Part shown: positions 1 through 7,735 of the stretch, in pieces
Layout of the letters: every line of letters begins with the position of its first letter
Position numbering within the stretch: position 1 is the first letter of the stretch
DNA from: DAOSWM01 sp035380045
GTDB taxonomy: Bacteria > Bacteroidota > Bacteroidia > Bacteroidales > Tenuifilaceae
Reading direction: 5' to 3'
NCBI GenBank assembly: GCA_035380045.1
Contig: DAOSWM010000007.1
Location: forward strand, 19,696 to 83,695
Length of the DNA stretch: 64,000 bases
Notes under the pieces: generated by a model
What the model saw: the letters and a program-made list of their open reading frames with translations, nothing else
What the model was told of the DNA's origin: nothing
Database searches by the model: none
Position numbers and translations under genes: made by a program

Positions 1-893
1 ATGACATGGGTACTGTAACAATTACCGGGTGGCTGGTTGAGGCTCAAATGAGAAAAGTTGGATTTATCGAGGACTCAACCGAACTTAAAAAGGTGTATCG
101 AAAAGCAAAACCTGCCGATATTGACAAGTGGCTCGAATCAATTGCGTTAGAAAATAACACCATGATTCGTTCACGACAAATTGCCGCCGACCTGAACCTT
201 AATATGAAAATTGGAGATGTTGAGTATCAGGGCGATAAAACAAAGGCTATTTTTTACTACATCGCCGACGAGCGGGTGGATTTTCGTGAGCTTATCAAAA
301 TTCTGGCTGATGAGTTTAAGATAAGGATTGAAATGCGCCAGATTGGCGCACGGCAGGAAGCAGGAAGAATAGGAGGAATCGGTTCGTGTGGAAGAGAACT
401 CTGCTGCTCGTCGTGGATTAACTCTTTTAACTCGGTTACTACAAACTCTGCTCGAGTACAAGAAATATCCCTTAACCCACAGAAGCTTGCCGGCCAATGC
501 GGAAAACTTAAGTGCTGTTTAAACTACGAGTACGATTGCTACGTTGATGCTCGAAAAGATTTCCCTAAAACTAACATTCCTCTCGAAACAAAGGATGCCA
601 CATACTTCCACCAAAAAACCGATATCTTTAAACGATTAATGTGGTTCAGCTCTGATCCTAACTCAGCGATAAACTTAACAAGCATAAGCATTGAGAGAGT
701 GAAGGAGGTTATTGAACAAAACAAAAAAGGTCAAAAGCCCGATAAGCTTATCGATATTACAAAGGAGCCACCAAAAGCTGCTGAGCTGGGATACAACAGC
801 TCTATTGAACAAGATAGCCTAACCCGCTTCGACGAACAAAAATCTAAATCTAAAAAAAGAAGAAAATCTAAACGAAGAAGAAACAATGCGTAA
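1..893 (+). CDS. RicT/PSP1 C-terminal domain protein, 5' end outside window
   Basis: The reading frame is open to the left edge (codon phase begins at base 3), so the N-terminus is missing; the ATG at base 6 is probably internal. The visible part carries the PSP1 C-terminal domain typical of RicT/YaaT proteins, with two cysteine-rich clusters (CGRELCC near residue 128 and GQCGKLKCCL near 163). In Bacillus RicT, such cysteines help bind an iron-sulfur cluster in the RicAFT complex that works with RNase Y. Whether that role holds in Bacteroidota is not known from sequence. The C-terminus is a low-complexity Lys/Arg/Ser tail that may bind nucleic acid. The last eight bases overlap gldH, so the two are probably co-transcribed. 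Confidence 0.85.
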   Translation, partial: DMGTVTITGWLVEAQMRKVGFIEDSTELKKVYRKAKPADIDKWLESIALENNTMIRSRQIAADLNLNMKIGDVEYQGDKTKAIFYYIADERVDFRELIKILADEFKIRIEMRQIGARQEAGRIGGIGSCGRELCCSSWINSFNSVTTNSARVQEISLNPQKLAGQCGKLKCCLNYEYDCYVDARKDFPKTNIPLETKDATYFHQKTDIFKRLMWFSSDPNSAINLTSISIERVKEVIEQNKKGQKPDKLIDITKEPPKAAELGYNSSIEQDSLTRFDEQKSKSKKRRKSKRRRNNA

Positions 894-1350
894 CATCAAT
901 TACCTTTTTTTAGCTATCTCAATAATTATTACTTCTTGCGATAATTATGATATTTACAACCAGAACATAATGATTCCCAATGAGGTTTGGCACATGGACA
1001 GCATTGCTCATTTCAATGTAAACATATCCGATACAGTATCATCTCACAATATATACATAAACCTAAGGAATACCGTTAACTACCCGAATAGCAATTTGTA
1101 CCTATTTATTGAAACCCATGCGCCTACCGGTGCAAAACTTCGCGATACAATGGAATGCATCCTTGCCAACTCCCGCGGAGAATGGTTAGGCAAAGGATTT
1201 GGGCGAATCCGAGACAACCAAATTCCCTATAAAGTAGAAATCCGTTTCCCTTCACAAGGGGATTACCATTTCAGCATACAACAAGCAATGAGAGTCCGAG
1301 AACTGAAAGAGGTTGTATCAGTAGGCCTTCGAATCGAAACGACTAATTAG
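886..1350 (+). CDS. gldH: Gliding motility / T9SS-associated lipoprotein GldH
   Basis: A 154-residue lipoprotein: hydrophobic signal peptide ending in the lipobox ITSC with the lipidated cysteine at about residue 18. The body matches the GldH family in length and in its IYINLRNTVNYPNSNLYLF and GEWLGKGFGRI segments. In Flavobacterium, GldH is needed for gliding and acts alongside the type IX secretion machinery. Many non-gliding Bacteroidota keep it, so its presence does not prove motility. It starts inside the end of the PSP1 gene (8-base overlap). This coupling implies one transcript. Confidence 0.88.
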   Translation: MRNINYLFLAISIIITSCDNYDIYNQNIMIPNEVWHMDSIAHFNVNISDTVSSHNIYINLRNTVNYPNSNLYLFIETHAPTGAKLRDTMECILANSRGEWLGKGFGRIRDNQIPYKVEIRFPSQGDYHFSIQQAMRVRELKEVVSVGLRIETTN

Positions 1351-1384
1351 TACCCCTCCGTTTAACTCCATTATTTTTCAAAGT

Positions 1385-2086
1385 GTGGGAAAGAACAAGC
1401 TAAAAAGATTTGCCGAAAACAATACGTTTGAAAACTTATTCCAGCCATCGTTTCAGGAAGTATGGAACAACGATTTTACTCTAAAGGGGAAGTGGAATAA
1501 AAATTTCTTTAAAAACCAAAACCCAATAGTTCTTGAGGTAGGGTGCGGAAAAGGGGAATACACCGTAAATCTTGCAAAGAACTACCCTAACAAAAATTTT
1601 ATCGGCATTGATATTAAAGGGGCTCGATTATGGAAGGGAGCAAAAGAAGCAGCTGAACTTGCAATGCCTAACGTTGCGTTCATCAGAACACGAATTGAAC
1701 ACATTCGGTCGTTCTTTTCAGAGAATGAAGTTTCTGAAATTTGGATTACTTTCCCCGACCCTCAACCCCGACCCTCAAAAGCCAGAAAAAGGTTATCGTC
1801 GAGCAGGTTCCTGAACTACTATCAAAATTTTACAAAGAAAAACGGGATTGTACATTTAAAAACCGATAGCCTGGGTCTCCACGATTACACAAAAGCCCTG
1901 GTTGAACAGAATAACCTGAAAATTCTTTACTGCACCAATAACCTTTACAACAGTAGCATCGCAGATCCGATACTATCAATCAGAACATTCTACGAAAAAA
2001 TGTTCCTAGAACAAGGGAAACCAATCACATACATAAGTTTTGAGCTCGCTAATGATAGAGAGCTAAAAGAACCTGAATTTGAGTAA
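1385..2086 (+). CDS. trmB: tRNA (guanine-N7-)-methyltransferase
   Basis: TrmB makes m7G46 in the tRNA variable loop using S-adenosylmethionine. The SAM-binding motif VLEVGCGKGEYT sits near residue 50 and the family signature FPDPQPRPSKARKRL near 125; many relatives have PDPWPKKRH there, so this is a variant of the loop. Length (233) is normal. The start is a GTG 34 bases after gldH, and no in-frame ATG lies early enough to replace it without cutting into conserved sequence. The last eight bases overlap the next gene. Confidence 0.92.
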   Translation: MGKNKLKRFAENNTFENLFQPSFQEVWNNDFTLKGKWNKNFFKNQNPIVLEVGCGKGEYTVNLAKNYPNKNFIGIDIKGARLWKGAKEAAELAMPNVAFIRTRIEHIRSFFSENEVSEIWITFPDPQPRPSKARKRLSSSRFLNYYQNFTKKNGIVHLKTDSLGLHDYTKALVEQNNLKILYCTNNLYNSSIADPILSIRTFYEKMFLEQGKPITYISFELANDRELKEPEFE

Positions 2087-2411
2087 CGAGAATTTTTTTG
2101 AGAGGGTATTCCAAGTCACCCGCCTAATTCCAGAAGGAAGGGTAACAAGTTACGGTGCCATTGCCAGGTACATTGGTTCACCACAATCCGCACGAATGGT
2201 TGGGTGGGCATTGAACTCCACCACTAACTTCATAGGATGGATTCCTGCCCACAGAGTAGTTAACAGGAACGGGCTACTTACAGGAAAATCGCACTTCCCT
2301 GGTAGCAACACTATGAAAGAACTCCTTGAAAGTGAAGGCGTAAAATTGGAAAACGATAGAATTATTGACTTCAAAAAAATATTCTGGGATCCAAACATAG
2401 AGCTAATATAA
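2079..2411 (+). CDS. MGMT/Ada-type alkyltransferase-like protein (ATL), no alkyl-acceptor cysteine
   Basis: A 110-residue protein covering only the DNA-binding/active-site domain of O6-alkylguanine-DNA alkyltransferases. The helix-turn-helix and arginine-finger part (TSYGAIARYIGSPQSARMVG) is intact. The alkyl-acceptor motif PCHR reads PAHR (about residue 57), so the reactive cysteine is absent. ATL proteins of this kind bind O6-alkylguanine and hand the lesion to nucleotide excision repair instead of repairing it directly. The start is a TTG overlapping the trmB stop by 8 bases; no ATG is available upstream. A repair role is inferred from the family. Confidence 0.82.
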   Translation: MSNENFFERVFQVTRLIPEGRVTSYGAIARYIGSPQSARMVGWALNSTTNFIGWIPAHRVVNRNGLLTGKSHFPGSNTMKELLESEGVKLENDRIIDFKKIFWDPNIELI

Positions 2412-2461
2412 CCTTACCTACACTAAATAATCTACCTATGCCAAAACCATTATCCCAACCA

Positions 2462-2493
2462 TTTGTTACATACTAACTGAATATGTATTTTTG
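2462..2493 (+). promoter_or_regulatory. Bacteroidota-type promoter upstream of mrp
   Basis: TTTG at 2462-2465 and TATTTTTG at 2486-2493, 20 bases apart, fit the TTTG / TAnnTTTG pattern of the Bacteroidota primary sigma factor. Transcription would begin near 2498-2500. That rules out the TTG at 2491 as start codon of mrp and favours the ATG at 2524. Confidence 0.7.
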
Positions 2494-2523
2494 CACATTA
2501 ATTTAAATCAAATAAAAACAGTG

Positions 2524-3630
2524 ATGGTAACAGAACAAAAAGTAGTAGAAATTCTGAGAACCATAAAGCACCCTGAACTGGGCAATGATATCGTATCGCT
2601 TGAAATGGTTAAGAACCTCTCCACTGAAGCAGGAAAGGTAAGTTTCACCCTTGAACTACTTAAGCCAAACGACCCGTTCGCCACTTCAATCAAGAAAGCT
2701 GCTGTAAAGGCTCTACATGGGGTATTCGGTGAAACGGTTTCAGTTGAAATATTACTTCTATCTCCTGTGGCAAAGCCAAAGGAGTCACCCTATAAAGCAA
2801 AGGCTTCCGTATCTAGCGTAAAAAATATTATTGCGGTTGCCTCCGGAAAAGGAGGCGTTGGTAAATCAACCATAGCCGTTAACCTGGCCGTTGCTGTTGC
2901 AAGAACTGGTGCAAAAGTTGGATTAATAGACGCTGATATTTTCGGCCCATCGATACCCAAAATGCTGGGGATGGAGCAGGCTCAGCCCAAAATGATTAAG
3001 GAAGGTGAACTCGACCTGATTGAACCTGTTGAAAACTATGGCGTTAAGCATCTTTCAATCGGTTTCTTTGTGAACCCAAACGAAGCGCTAGTTTGGCGCG
3101 GACCAATGGCAACCAACGCCTTACGCCAACTAATTCATCAGGGTGCCTGGGGAGAACTCGACTACCTATTCATCGACATGCCGCCAGGCACAAGCGACAT
3201 CCACCTCACCCTGGTACAGGAAGTTTCGGTTACAGGAGCTGTTATTGTTAGCACTCCGCAAGAAATTGCTTTAGCCGATGCGATTAAGGGAATTAGCATG
3301 TTCACTGGCAAAGGGGTTGATGTGCCGGTTCTAGGTTTAATTGAAAACATGGCCTGGTTCACCCCCGAGGAGTTGCCAAACAATAAGTACTACCTCTTTG
3401 GCAAAGAAGGCTGCAAGAAGCTTGCAGAACGAATGCACCTTCCTCTACTCGGGCAAATCCCAATAGTACAAAGCATTCGTGAAGGTGGTGATGATGGTAC
3501 TCCTATGGCTTCAAAACAGGGAACTATTACCGATGCGTTTAGCGAGCTAGCCTCAAACTTGATTCAACAAGTTAACAAGCGAAACATTGAAAAACCCGCC
3601 ACAAAAAAAGTTGAAATAAAACACAAATAA
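2524..3630 (+). CDS. mrp: Mrp/NBP35-family iron-sulfur cluster carrier ATPase
   Basis: A 368-residue P-loop ATPase that carries or loads Fe-S clusters on target proteins. The N-terminal ~85 residues are a MIP18/DUF59 domain; the deviant Walker A SGKGGVGKST lies near residue 107, followed by DADIFGPSIPKMLG and the Walker B region (FIDMPPGTSDIHLT). The C-terminal CxxC that holds the bridging cluster in many Mrp/ApbC proteins is not seen; the region reads ENMAWFTPEELPNN. I recall this as common in Bacteroidota Mrp. Start chosen at ATG 2524 because the promoter overlaps the earlier TTG. The Nfu gene follows 12 bases downstream, supporting a shared role in cluster delivery. Confidence 0.92.
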   Translation: MVTEQKVVEILRTIKHPELGNDIVSLEMVKNLSTEAGKVSFTLELLKPNDPFATSIKKAAVKALHGVFGETVSVEILLLSPVAKPKESPYKAKASVSSVKNIIAVASGKGGVGKSTIAVNLAVAVARTGAKVGLIDADIFGPSIPKMLGMEQAQPKMIKEGELDLIEPVENYGVKHLSIGFFVNPNEALVWRGPMATNALRQLIHQGAWGELDYLFIDMPPGTSDIHLTLVQEVSVTGAVIVSTPQEIALADAIKGISMFTGKGVDVPVLGLIENMAWFTPEELPNNKYYLFGKEGCKKLAERMHLPLLGQIPIVQSIREGGDDGTPMASKQGTITDAFSELASNLIQQVNKRNIEKPATKKVEIKHK

Positions 3631-3642
3631 ACATTTATTGCT

Positions 3643-3891
3643 ATGTCAAACTCAGAGATCACTCAAAAGGTTCAGGAATCAATTGAACAAATTCGTCCCT
3701 TCCTTCAAAACGATGGTGGAGATATTTCACTTGTTGAAGTTACCGACGATTTAACTGTAAAGGTAAAGCTACTTGGAGCCTGTGGAAGTTGCCCCTACAG
3801 CATAATGACCCTTAAAAATGGCGTTGAACAAGCCATTAAGCGGGACATCCCTCAAATTAAGGAAGTTGTTGCTGTTAACTTGCAGCACTAG
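3643..3891 (+). CDS. Nfu-type iron-sulfur scaffold (NifU C-terminal domain)
   Basis: An 82-residue stand-alone NifU C-terminal domain. The cluster-binding CxxC is present (GACGSCPYS, about residues 47-55), preceded by the typical LQNDGGDISLVEV. Two Nfu protomers bridge a [4Fe-4S] cluster with these cysteines and pass it to apo-proteins. It sits 12 bases after mrp, so they probably form one operon. Its stop lies only 3 bases from the stop of convergent speA, leaving no room for a dedicated terminator. Confidence 0.92.
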   Translation: MSNSEITQKVQESIEQIRPFLQNDGGDISLVEVTDDLTVKVKLLGACGSCPYSIMTLKNGVEQAIKRDIPQIKEVVAVNLQH

Positions 3892-3894
3892 ACA

Positions 3895-5787
3895 CTACTC
3901 CAGGTAAGTATACCCATACAGACCCGACCTGTAGTTCGACAGGAACTCCTTCCCTTCCTCAGTAGTAATAATCCCCGATTTTACTGCTGAGGTTACCCAT
4001 GTTTCCACCGTTCGAACCATCTTCTTGGAATTGTACTGTACGTAATCCAGAACCTCAGCAACTGTTTCCCCATCAATCACCTGATCGATGCTATAACCGT
4101 TTTCATCAACCGAAACGTGCACAGCATTCGTATCACCAAAAAGGTTGTGTAAATCGCCAAGAATTTCCTGGTACGCACCAACAAGGAATACACCAACGTA
4201 GTATGGTTCGCGAGGCTTTGGTGAATGTATGGGTAGATAGTACGAAAAATTCTTGGTAGATATGAAGTTGTCAATCTGACCATCAGAATCGCAGGTAATA
4301 TCCTGAATTGTTGCTGAACGGTCAGGTTTCTCGTCGTGGCGCTGAAGGGGAATCACCGGAAATATTTGGTCAATTGCCCAGGAATCGGGTAACGATTGAA
4401 ATAACGAAAAGTTACAGAAATACTTGTCGGACAAAAGCTTAGGAAGATGGCGAAGTTCTTCTGGTATATGCTTCATACGAGAAGTCATAGTTTGAATTTC
4501 TTTGGCTATTGACCAAAAAAGCCGCTCAATCTGAGCACGCGTTCTTAAATCAAGAATTCCAAGGCTAAACCTATCCAGGGCCTCCTCCCTAATTTGCTGA
4601 GCATCATGCCACGATTCAAGCATTCTGGGTTGATTAATATTATCCCATAGCTCGTAAAGTTCCTGCACCAGCTCATGATCCGATTCTGAAACCTCCTCAT
4701 CTTCACCCCATATAGGTAAACTTGTGGTTTCAAGAACCTCAAATACTAGCACCGAATGATGCGCAGTAAGTGAACGCCCCGATTCGGTGATTACATTCGG
4801 ATGAGGAAGTTCGTTCTTATCTGCGGCATCAACCATTGCCGATACAGCATCGTTAACGTACTCCTGAATGCTGTAATTCACGCTGCTGCCACTGTTGGCT
4901 GAACGAGTTCCATCGTAATCAACGCCCAAACCACCACCAATATCAACGAATTCAATATTGAAACCCATGCGGCAGAGCTCCACAAAAAATTGAGATGCTT
5001 CACGAAGCGCAATTTTTATTCGCCGAATTTTTGTTACCTGGCTCCCAACGTGAAAATGAACCAACTTGAGGCAATCAACCATTTTATTCTTCTCAAGAAA
5101 ATCGAGCGCTTCAAGGAGCTCGCTGGAGGTTAACCCAAACTTACTAACATCGCCGCCGGAATCTTCCCATTTCCCGCTGCCCGAGCTGGCCAGTTTTATT
5201 CGAATGCCTATATTAGGCCTCACCTTAAGCCTCTTAGCAACCCTCTGAATGAGCTTCAGCTCATTCATTTTCTCAACTACCAAAAAGATTCTCCTCCCCA
5301 TTTTTTGGGCAAGCAAGGCCAGCTCAACGTAATCTTCGTCCTTGTATCCATTGCAAATTATTAAGGAATCGTTATCAGTATTAATAGCAATAACTGCGTG
5401 AAGTTCAGGTTTTGAGCCTGCTTCAAGTCCAATGTTAAATTTTTTTCCATGGCTGACAATCTCCTCTACAACTGGGCGCATTTGGTTAACCTTAATCGGA
5501 TAAATTATAAAATTCTTTCCCTTGTATCCATACTCTTCAGCAGCAATGTTGAAACAACTCGACATTTTCTCGATTCTACTATCAAGAATATCGGGGAACC
5601 TTAACAACATTGGAGTTGAAACATCGCGAAGCTGAAGCTCATCAACCAACTCCTTTAAATCAACCTCAACACCATCTTTTCGAGGAGTTACTGCAACATT
5701 CCCCTTCTCGTTAATGCTAAAAAAATTTATTCCCCAACCTCTTATGTTATAGAGCTCTGCTGAATCTTCAATACGCCATTTTCTCAT
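3895..5787 (-). CDS. speA: Biosynthetic arginine decarboxylase
   Basis: SpeA converts arginine to agmatine with pyridoxal phosphate, the first step of putrescine/spermidine synthesis by the agmatine route. Length (630) is typical. The PLP lysine lies in YPIKVNQ (about residue 98); HFHVGSQ, the phosphate-binding glycine loop DIGGGLGVDYDG, and ESGRSLTAHH follow. The C-terminal cysteine that completes the neighbouring active site is in DITCDSDG. Monocistronic, facing mrp-nfu. The leader contains a 21-base palindrome directly after a -7-like box (separate entries), suggesting control at initiation or by RNA structure. Confidence 0.95.
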   Translation of the reverse strand: MRKWRIEDSAELYNIRGWGINFFSINEKGNVAVTPRKDGVEVDLKELVDELQLRDVSTPMLLRFPDILDSRIEKMSSCFNIAAEEYGYKGKNFIIYPIKVNQMRPVVEEIVSHGKKFNIGLEAGSKPELHAVIAINTDNDSLIICNGYKDEDYVELALLAQKMGRRIFLVVEKMNELKLIQRVAKRLKVRPNIGIRIKLASSGSGKWEDSGGDVSKFGLTSSELLEALDFLEKNKMVDCLKLVHFHVGSQVTKIRRIKIALREASQFFVELCRMGFNIEFVDIGGGLGVDYDGTRSANSGSSVNYSIQEYVNDAVSAMVDAADKNELPHPNVITESGRSLTAHHSVLVFEVLETTSLPIWGEDEEVSESDHELVQELYELWDNINQPRMLESWHDAQQIREEALDRFSLGILDLRTRAQIERLFWSIAKEIQTMTSRMKHIPEELRHLPKLLSDKYFCNFSLFQSLPDSWAIDQIFPVIPLQRHDEKPDRSATIQDITCDSDGQIDNFISTKNFSYYLPIHSPKPREPYYVGVFLVGAYQEILGDLHNLFGDTNAVHVSVDENGYSIDQVIDGETVAEVLDYVQYNSKKMVRTVETWVTSAVKSGIITTEEGKEFLSNYRSGLYGYTYLE

Positions 5788-5830
5788 GCTTAAGTGTTTT
5801 AAATATTGAATAACTAACCTACTACACCCT

Positions 5831-5851
5831 GTAAAGAAAGGCTTTCTTTAC
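5831..5851. promoter_or_regulatory. 21-base palindrome in the speA leader
   Basis: Perfect inverted repeat: GTAAAGAAAG (5831-5840), one central base, CTTTCTTTAC (5842-5851). It lies 43 bases upstream of the speA ATG and just downstream of the candidate -7 box at 5858-5865, so it would cover the transcription start and first ~20 bases. It could be an operator for a dimeric repressor or a 5' hairpin; the sequence cannot decide. Confidence 0.55.
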
Positions 5852-5857
5852 CTTTTA

Positions 5858-5865
5858 CAAATATA
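5858..5865 (-). promoter_or_regulatory. Candidate -7 box for speA
   Basis: Read on the minus strand this is TATATTTG, an exact TAnnTTTG match about 70 bases upstream of the speA ATG. No good TTTG element is seen at the expected distance upstream, so it may need an activator or be weak. Confidence 0.45.
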
Positions 5866-6083
5866 GTAATGTAATTAATTTTGATCGTTTTATATTCTAG
5901 AAAAATTTATAAAGTGGTATCACCTTGCAAAATCCATCCAGAAACAACCCATGTGCTTGTATATATTTACATTACATTTTGTGAACGAAACACCTTAACG
6001 GCACTGTTCTCTTATAGCAGGCACTACCCGTACTGGATTGACTTTTAATGATAATAAAACGCTTATTTATTGATTATTATCAC
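5866..6083. other. AT-rich intergenic region with no recognisable gene
   Basis: Part of the 468-base gap between the speA start and the first PD40 gene. No open frame of convincing length and no match to a known RNA was recognised. A TAnnTTTG-like octamer (TAATTTTG, 5876-5883) on the plus strand followed ~200 bases later by a terminator-like hairpin leaves room for a small plus-strand RNA; see findings. Confidence 0.3.
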
Positions 6084-6121
6084 AAAAACGTTAATTAGCT
6101 GGGGTGCCCCAACGTTTTTTT
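6084..6121. terminator. Terminator-like hairpin with no upstream + strand gene
   Basis: Outer arms AAAAACGTT (6084-6092) and AACGTTTTT (6111-6119) enclose an inner GGGG/CCCC pair (6101-6104 / 6107-6110), followed by a T tract on the plus strand (6115-6121). On the minus strand a shorter T run also follows. No annotated plus-strand gene ends nearby. Confidence 0.55.
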
Positions 6122-6130
6122 ACTACTTTT

Positions 6131-6161
6131 TTTGTAAAAAGCGTTAAAATTAGTTACTTTG
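6131..6161 (+). promoter_or_regulatory. Promoter of the first TPR/PD40 gene
   Basis: TTTG at 6131-6134, a 19-base spacer, then TTACTTTG at 6154-6161 (one mismatch to TAnnTTTG). Spacing is ideal for the Bacteroidota primary sigma factor. The expected start near 6168 gives a leader of about 90 bases before the ATG at 6256. Confidence 0.6.
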
Positions 6162-6255
6162 GCATAAAATATTGATGAGGGAAGAAAGTGAGTTGAATGA
6201 TATTTCATTCATAAGTGCGCATCACTTTATACAAAATACTGAATAACAGTAATAA

Positions 6256-7644
6256 ATGAGAAAAACGGTTTACTTATTAACAATACTATTCCTTTCTCAA
6301 TTACATGTAACTGCTCAAAAATCATCCTATTTTAAAAGGATTTTTGTTGATGCTGAGTACTATCTTTTATACGAAGAGTACAAAGATGCCTTGCCTCTAT
6401 ACCTTGAAATTCATAATTCATTCCCAAACAACGCCAACATTAACTACCGCATTGGCCTTTGTTACTTGAATATAATAAATGAGAAGCACAAGTCCATCCC
6501 TTTTTTTGAAGAGGCTATCAAGGATATCACCCCTATATACCGGGAAGGTTATTATACTGAGAACCAAGCCCCTCGTGAATCGTATTTGCACTACGGAAAA
6601 GCACTTCGGGTTATAGGTGAGTTTGGAAAAGCCCAGGAAGCTTTTAATAAGTACCTTAGCCTGCTAAACGAGGAGGATTCCAAAGAGAGAAACGTGGTTA
6701 ATGCTGAGATTCAGGCGGTTGAATATGCCATACAAATGAAGGACAATCCCATTCACATTAAATACACATCAGTTGGTGGTAAAGTAAATACGCGATTCCC
6801 TGAGCTTAACCCAACTGTTTCTGCAAACAACAAATTGCTTATTTACACTTCGTCCCTCCAGTTTTATAATGCAATAATGGCAAGCTACTTCGATGGGCAT
6901 GAGTGGAGCCACCCTTTAAACATTAACAGCCAACTGTTTGCCGATGGCCCCATATCAACCGTTGGACTGTCGTCCGATGGCCAATCCTTGCTTCTTGCCC
7001 GTAATGATAACGATGATTACAATATTTACATAAGCCAATTCGACTCTACAAAGAATTCATGGAACATAATTAGCAAGCTGCCAAAGGAGATTAACTCCAG
7101 AAGCTGGGAAAACTATGCTTCCTTCAGCCCATCGGGCGATACAATTATGTTTTCGAGCAACAAACCAGGCGGTAAGGGTGGTTTCGACATTTACTTCTCA
7201 ACAAAAGTTGGTGAAAGTTGGTCCGATGCGAAAAACATTAGCGACATAATAAACACTTCTCTAGATGACATTGCCCCCATGCTTTCACAGGATGGGAAAA
7301 AACTATTCTTTGCATCGAAAGGGCATCCCAATATGGGAGGCTACGATATATTCGTTTCGTACCTTATGAATGGAAAGTGGACAAAACCCATTAACCTTGG
7401 ATATCCTTTAAACACACCCGATGACGATGTTTTCTTCTTCCCCGTTGGGAATGGTTCATCGGGATATATTTCCAGGATGCTACCTAATGGATTTGGTGAC
7501 AATGATATATACTTTGTTGAATTCGATTCTCAGCACAACAACATGCATTACATCGATAATTCAACAAGCAACATCCCTATAACCCAGGGACAAAGCAATG
7601 TAAGTAAAAATACATCCACCCAAACTGAAATTATTGGCCAATAA
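6256..7644 (+). CDS. Secreted TPR / PD40 beta-propeller protein (PorE-like, no OmpA domain)
   Basis: A 462-residue exported protein. An N-terminal signal peptide (~20 residues, ending near VTAQ) is followed by TPR-like helices (about 30-165, with YLLYEEYKDALPLYLEIH and YRIGLCYLN). WD40-like PD40 repeats follow (about 180-425, e.g. IMFSSNKPGGKGGFDIYFS and GYDIFVS). This is the front half of the PorE architecture; the CRD and OmpA domains of PorE are missing. It belongs with the next gene and the gene at 25372-27907, which share the same fold order. A role in T9SS or outer-membrane/peptidoglycan assembly is inferred from that family only. Confidence 0.75.
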   Translation: MRKTVYLLTILFLSQLHVTAQKSSYFKRIFVDAEYYLLYEEYKDALPLYLEIHNSFPNNANINYRIGLCYLNIINEKHKSIPFFEEAIKDITPIYREGYYTENQAPRESYLHYGKALRVIGEFGKAQEAFNKYLSLLNEEDSKERNVVNAEIQAVEYAIQMKDNPIHIKYTSVGGKVNTRFPELNPTVSANNKLLIYTSSLQFYNAIMASYFDGHEWSHPLNINSQLFADGPISTVGLSSDGQSLLLARNDNDDYNIYISQFDSTKNSWNIISKLPKEINSRSWENYASFSPSGDTIMFSSNKPGGKGGFDIYFSTKVGESWSDAKNISDIINTSLDDIAPMLSQDGKKLFFASKGHPNMGGYDIFVSYLMNGKWTKPINLGYPLNTPDDDVFFFPVGNGSSGYISRMLPNGFGDNDIYFVEFDSQHNNMHYIDNSTSNIPITQGQSNVSKNTSTQTEIIGQ

Positions 7645-7735
7645 GAATCATATTTGAACATCAAATTCAACTAAACAATGTGTGCAATTGGAATGTTTTT
7701 CAGGTAGGTATAACTGTAAACAATCGATTTTATAA

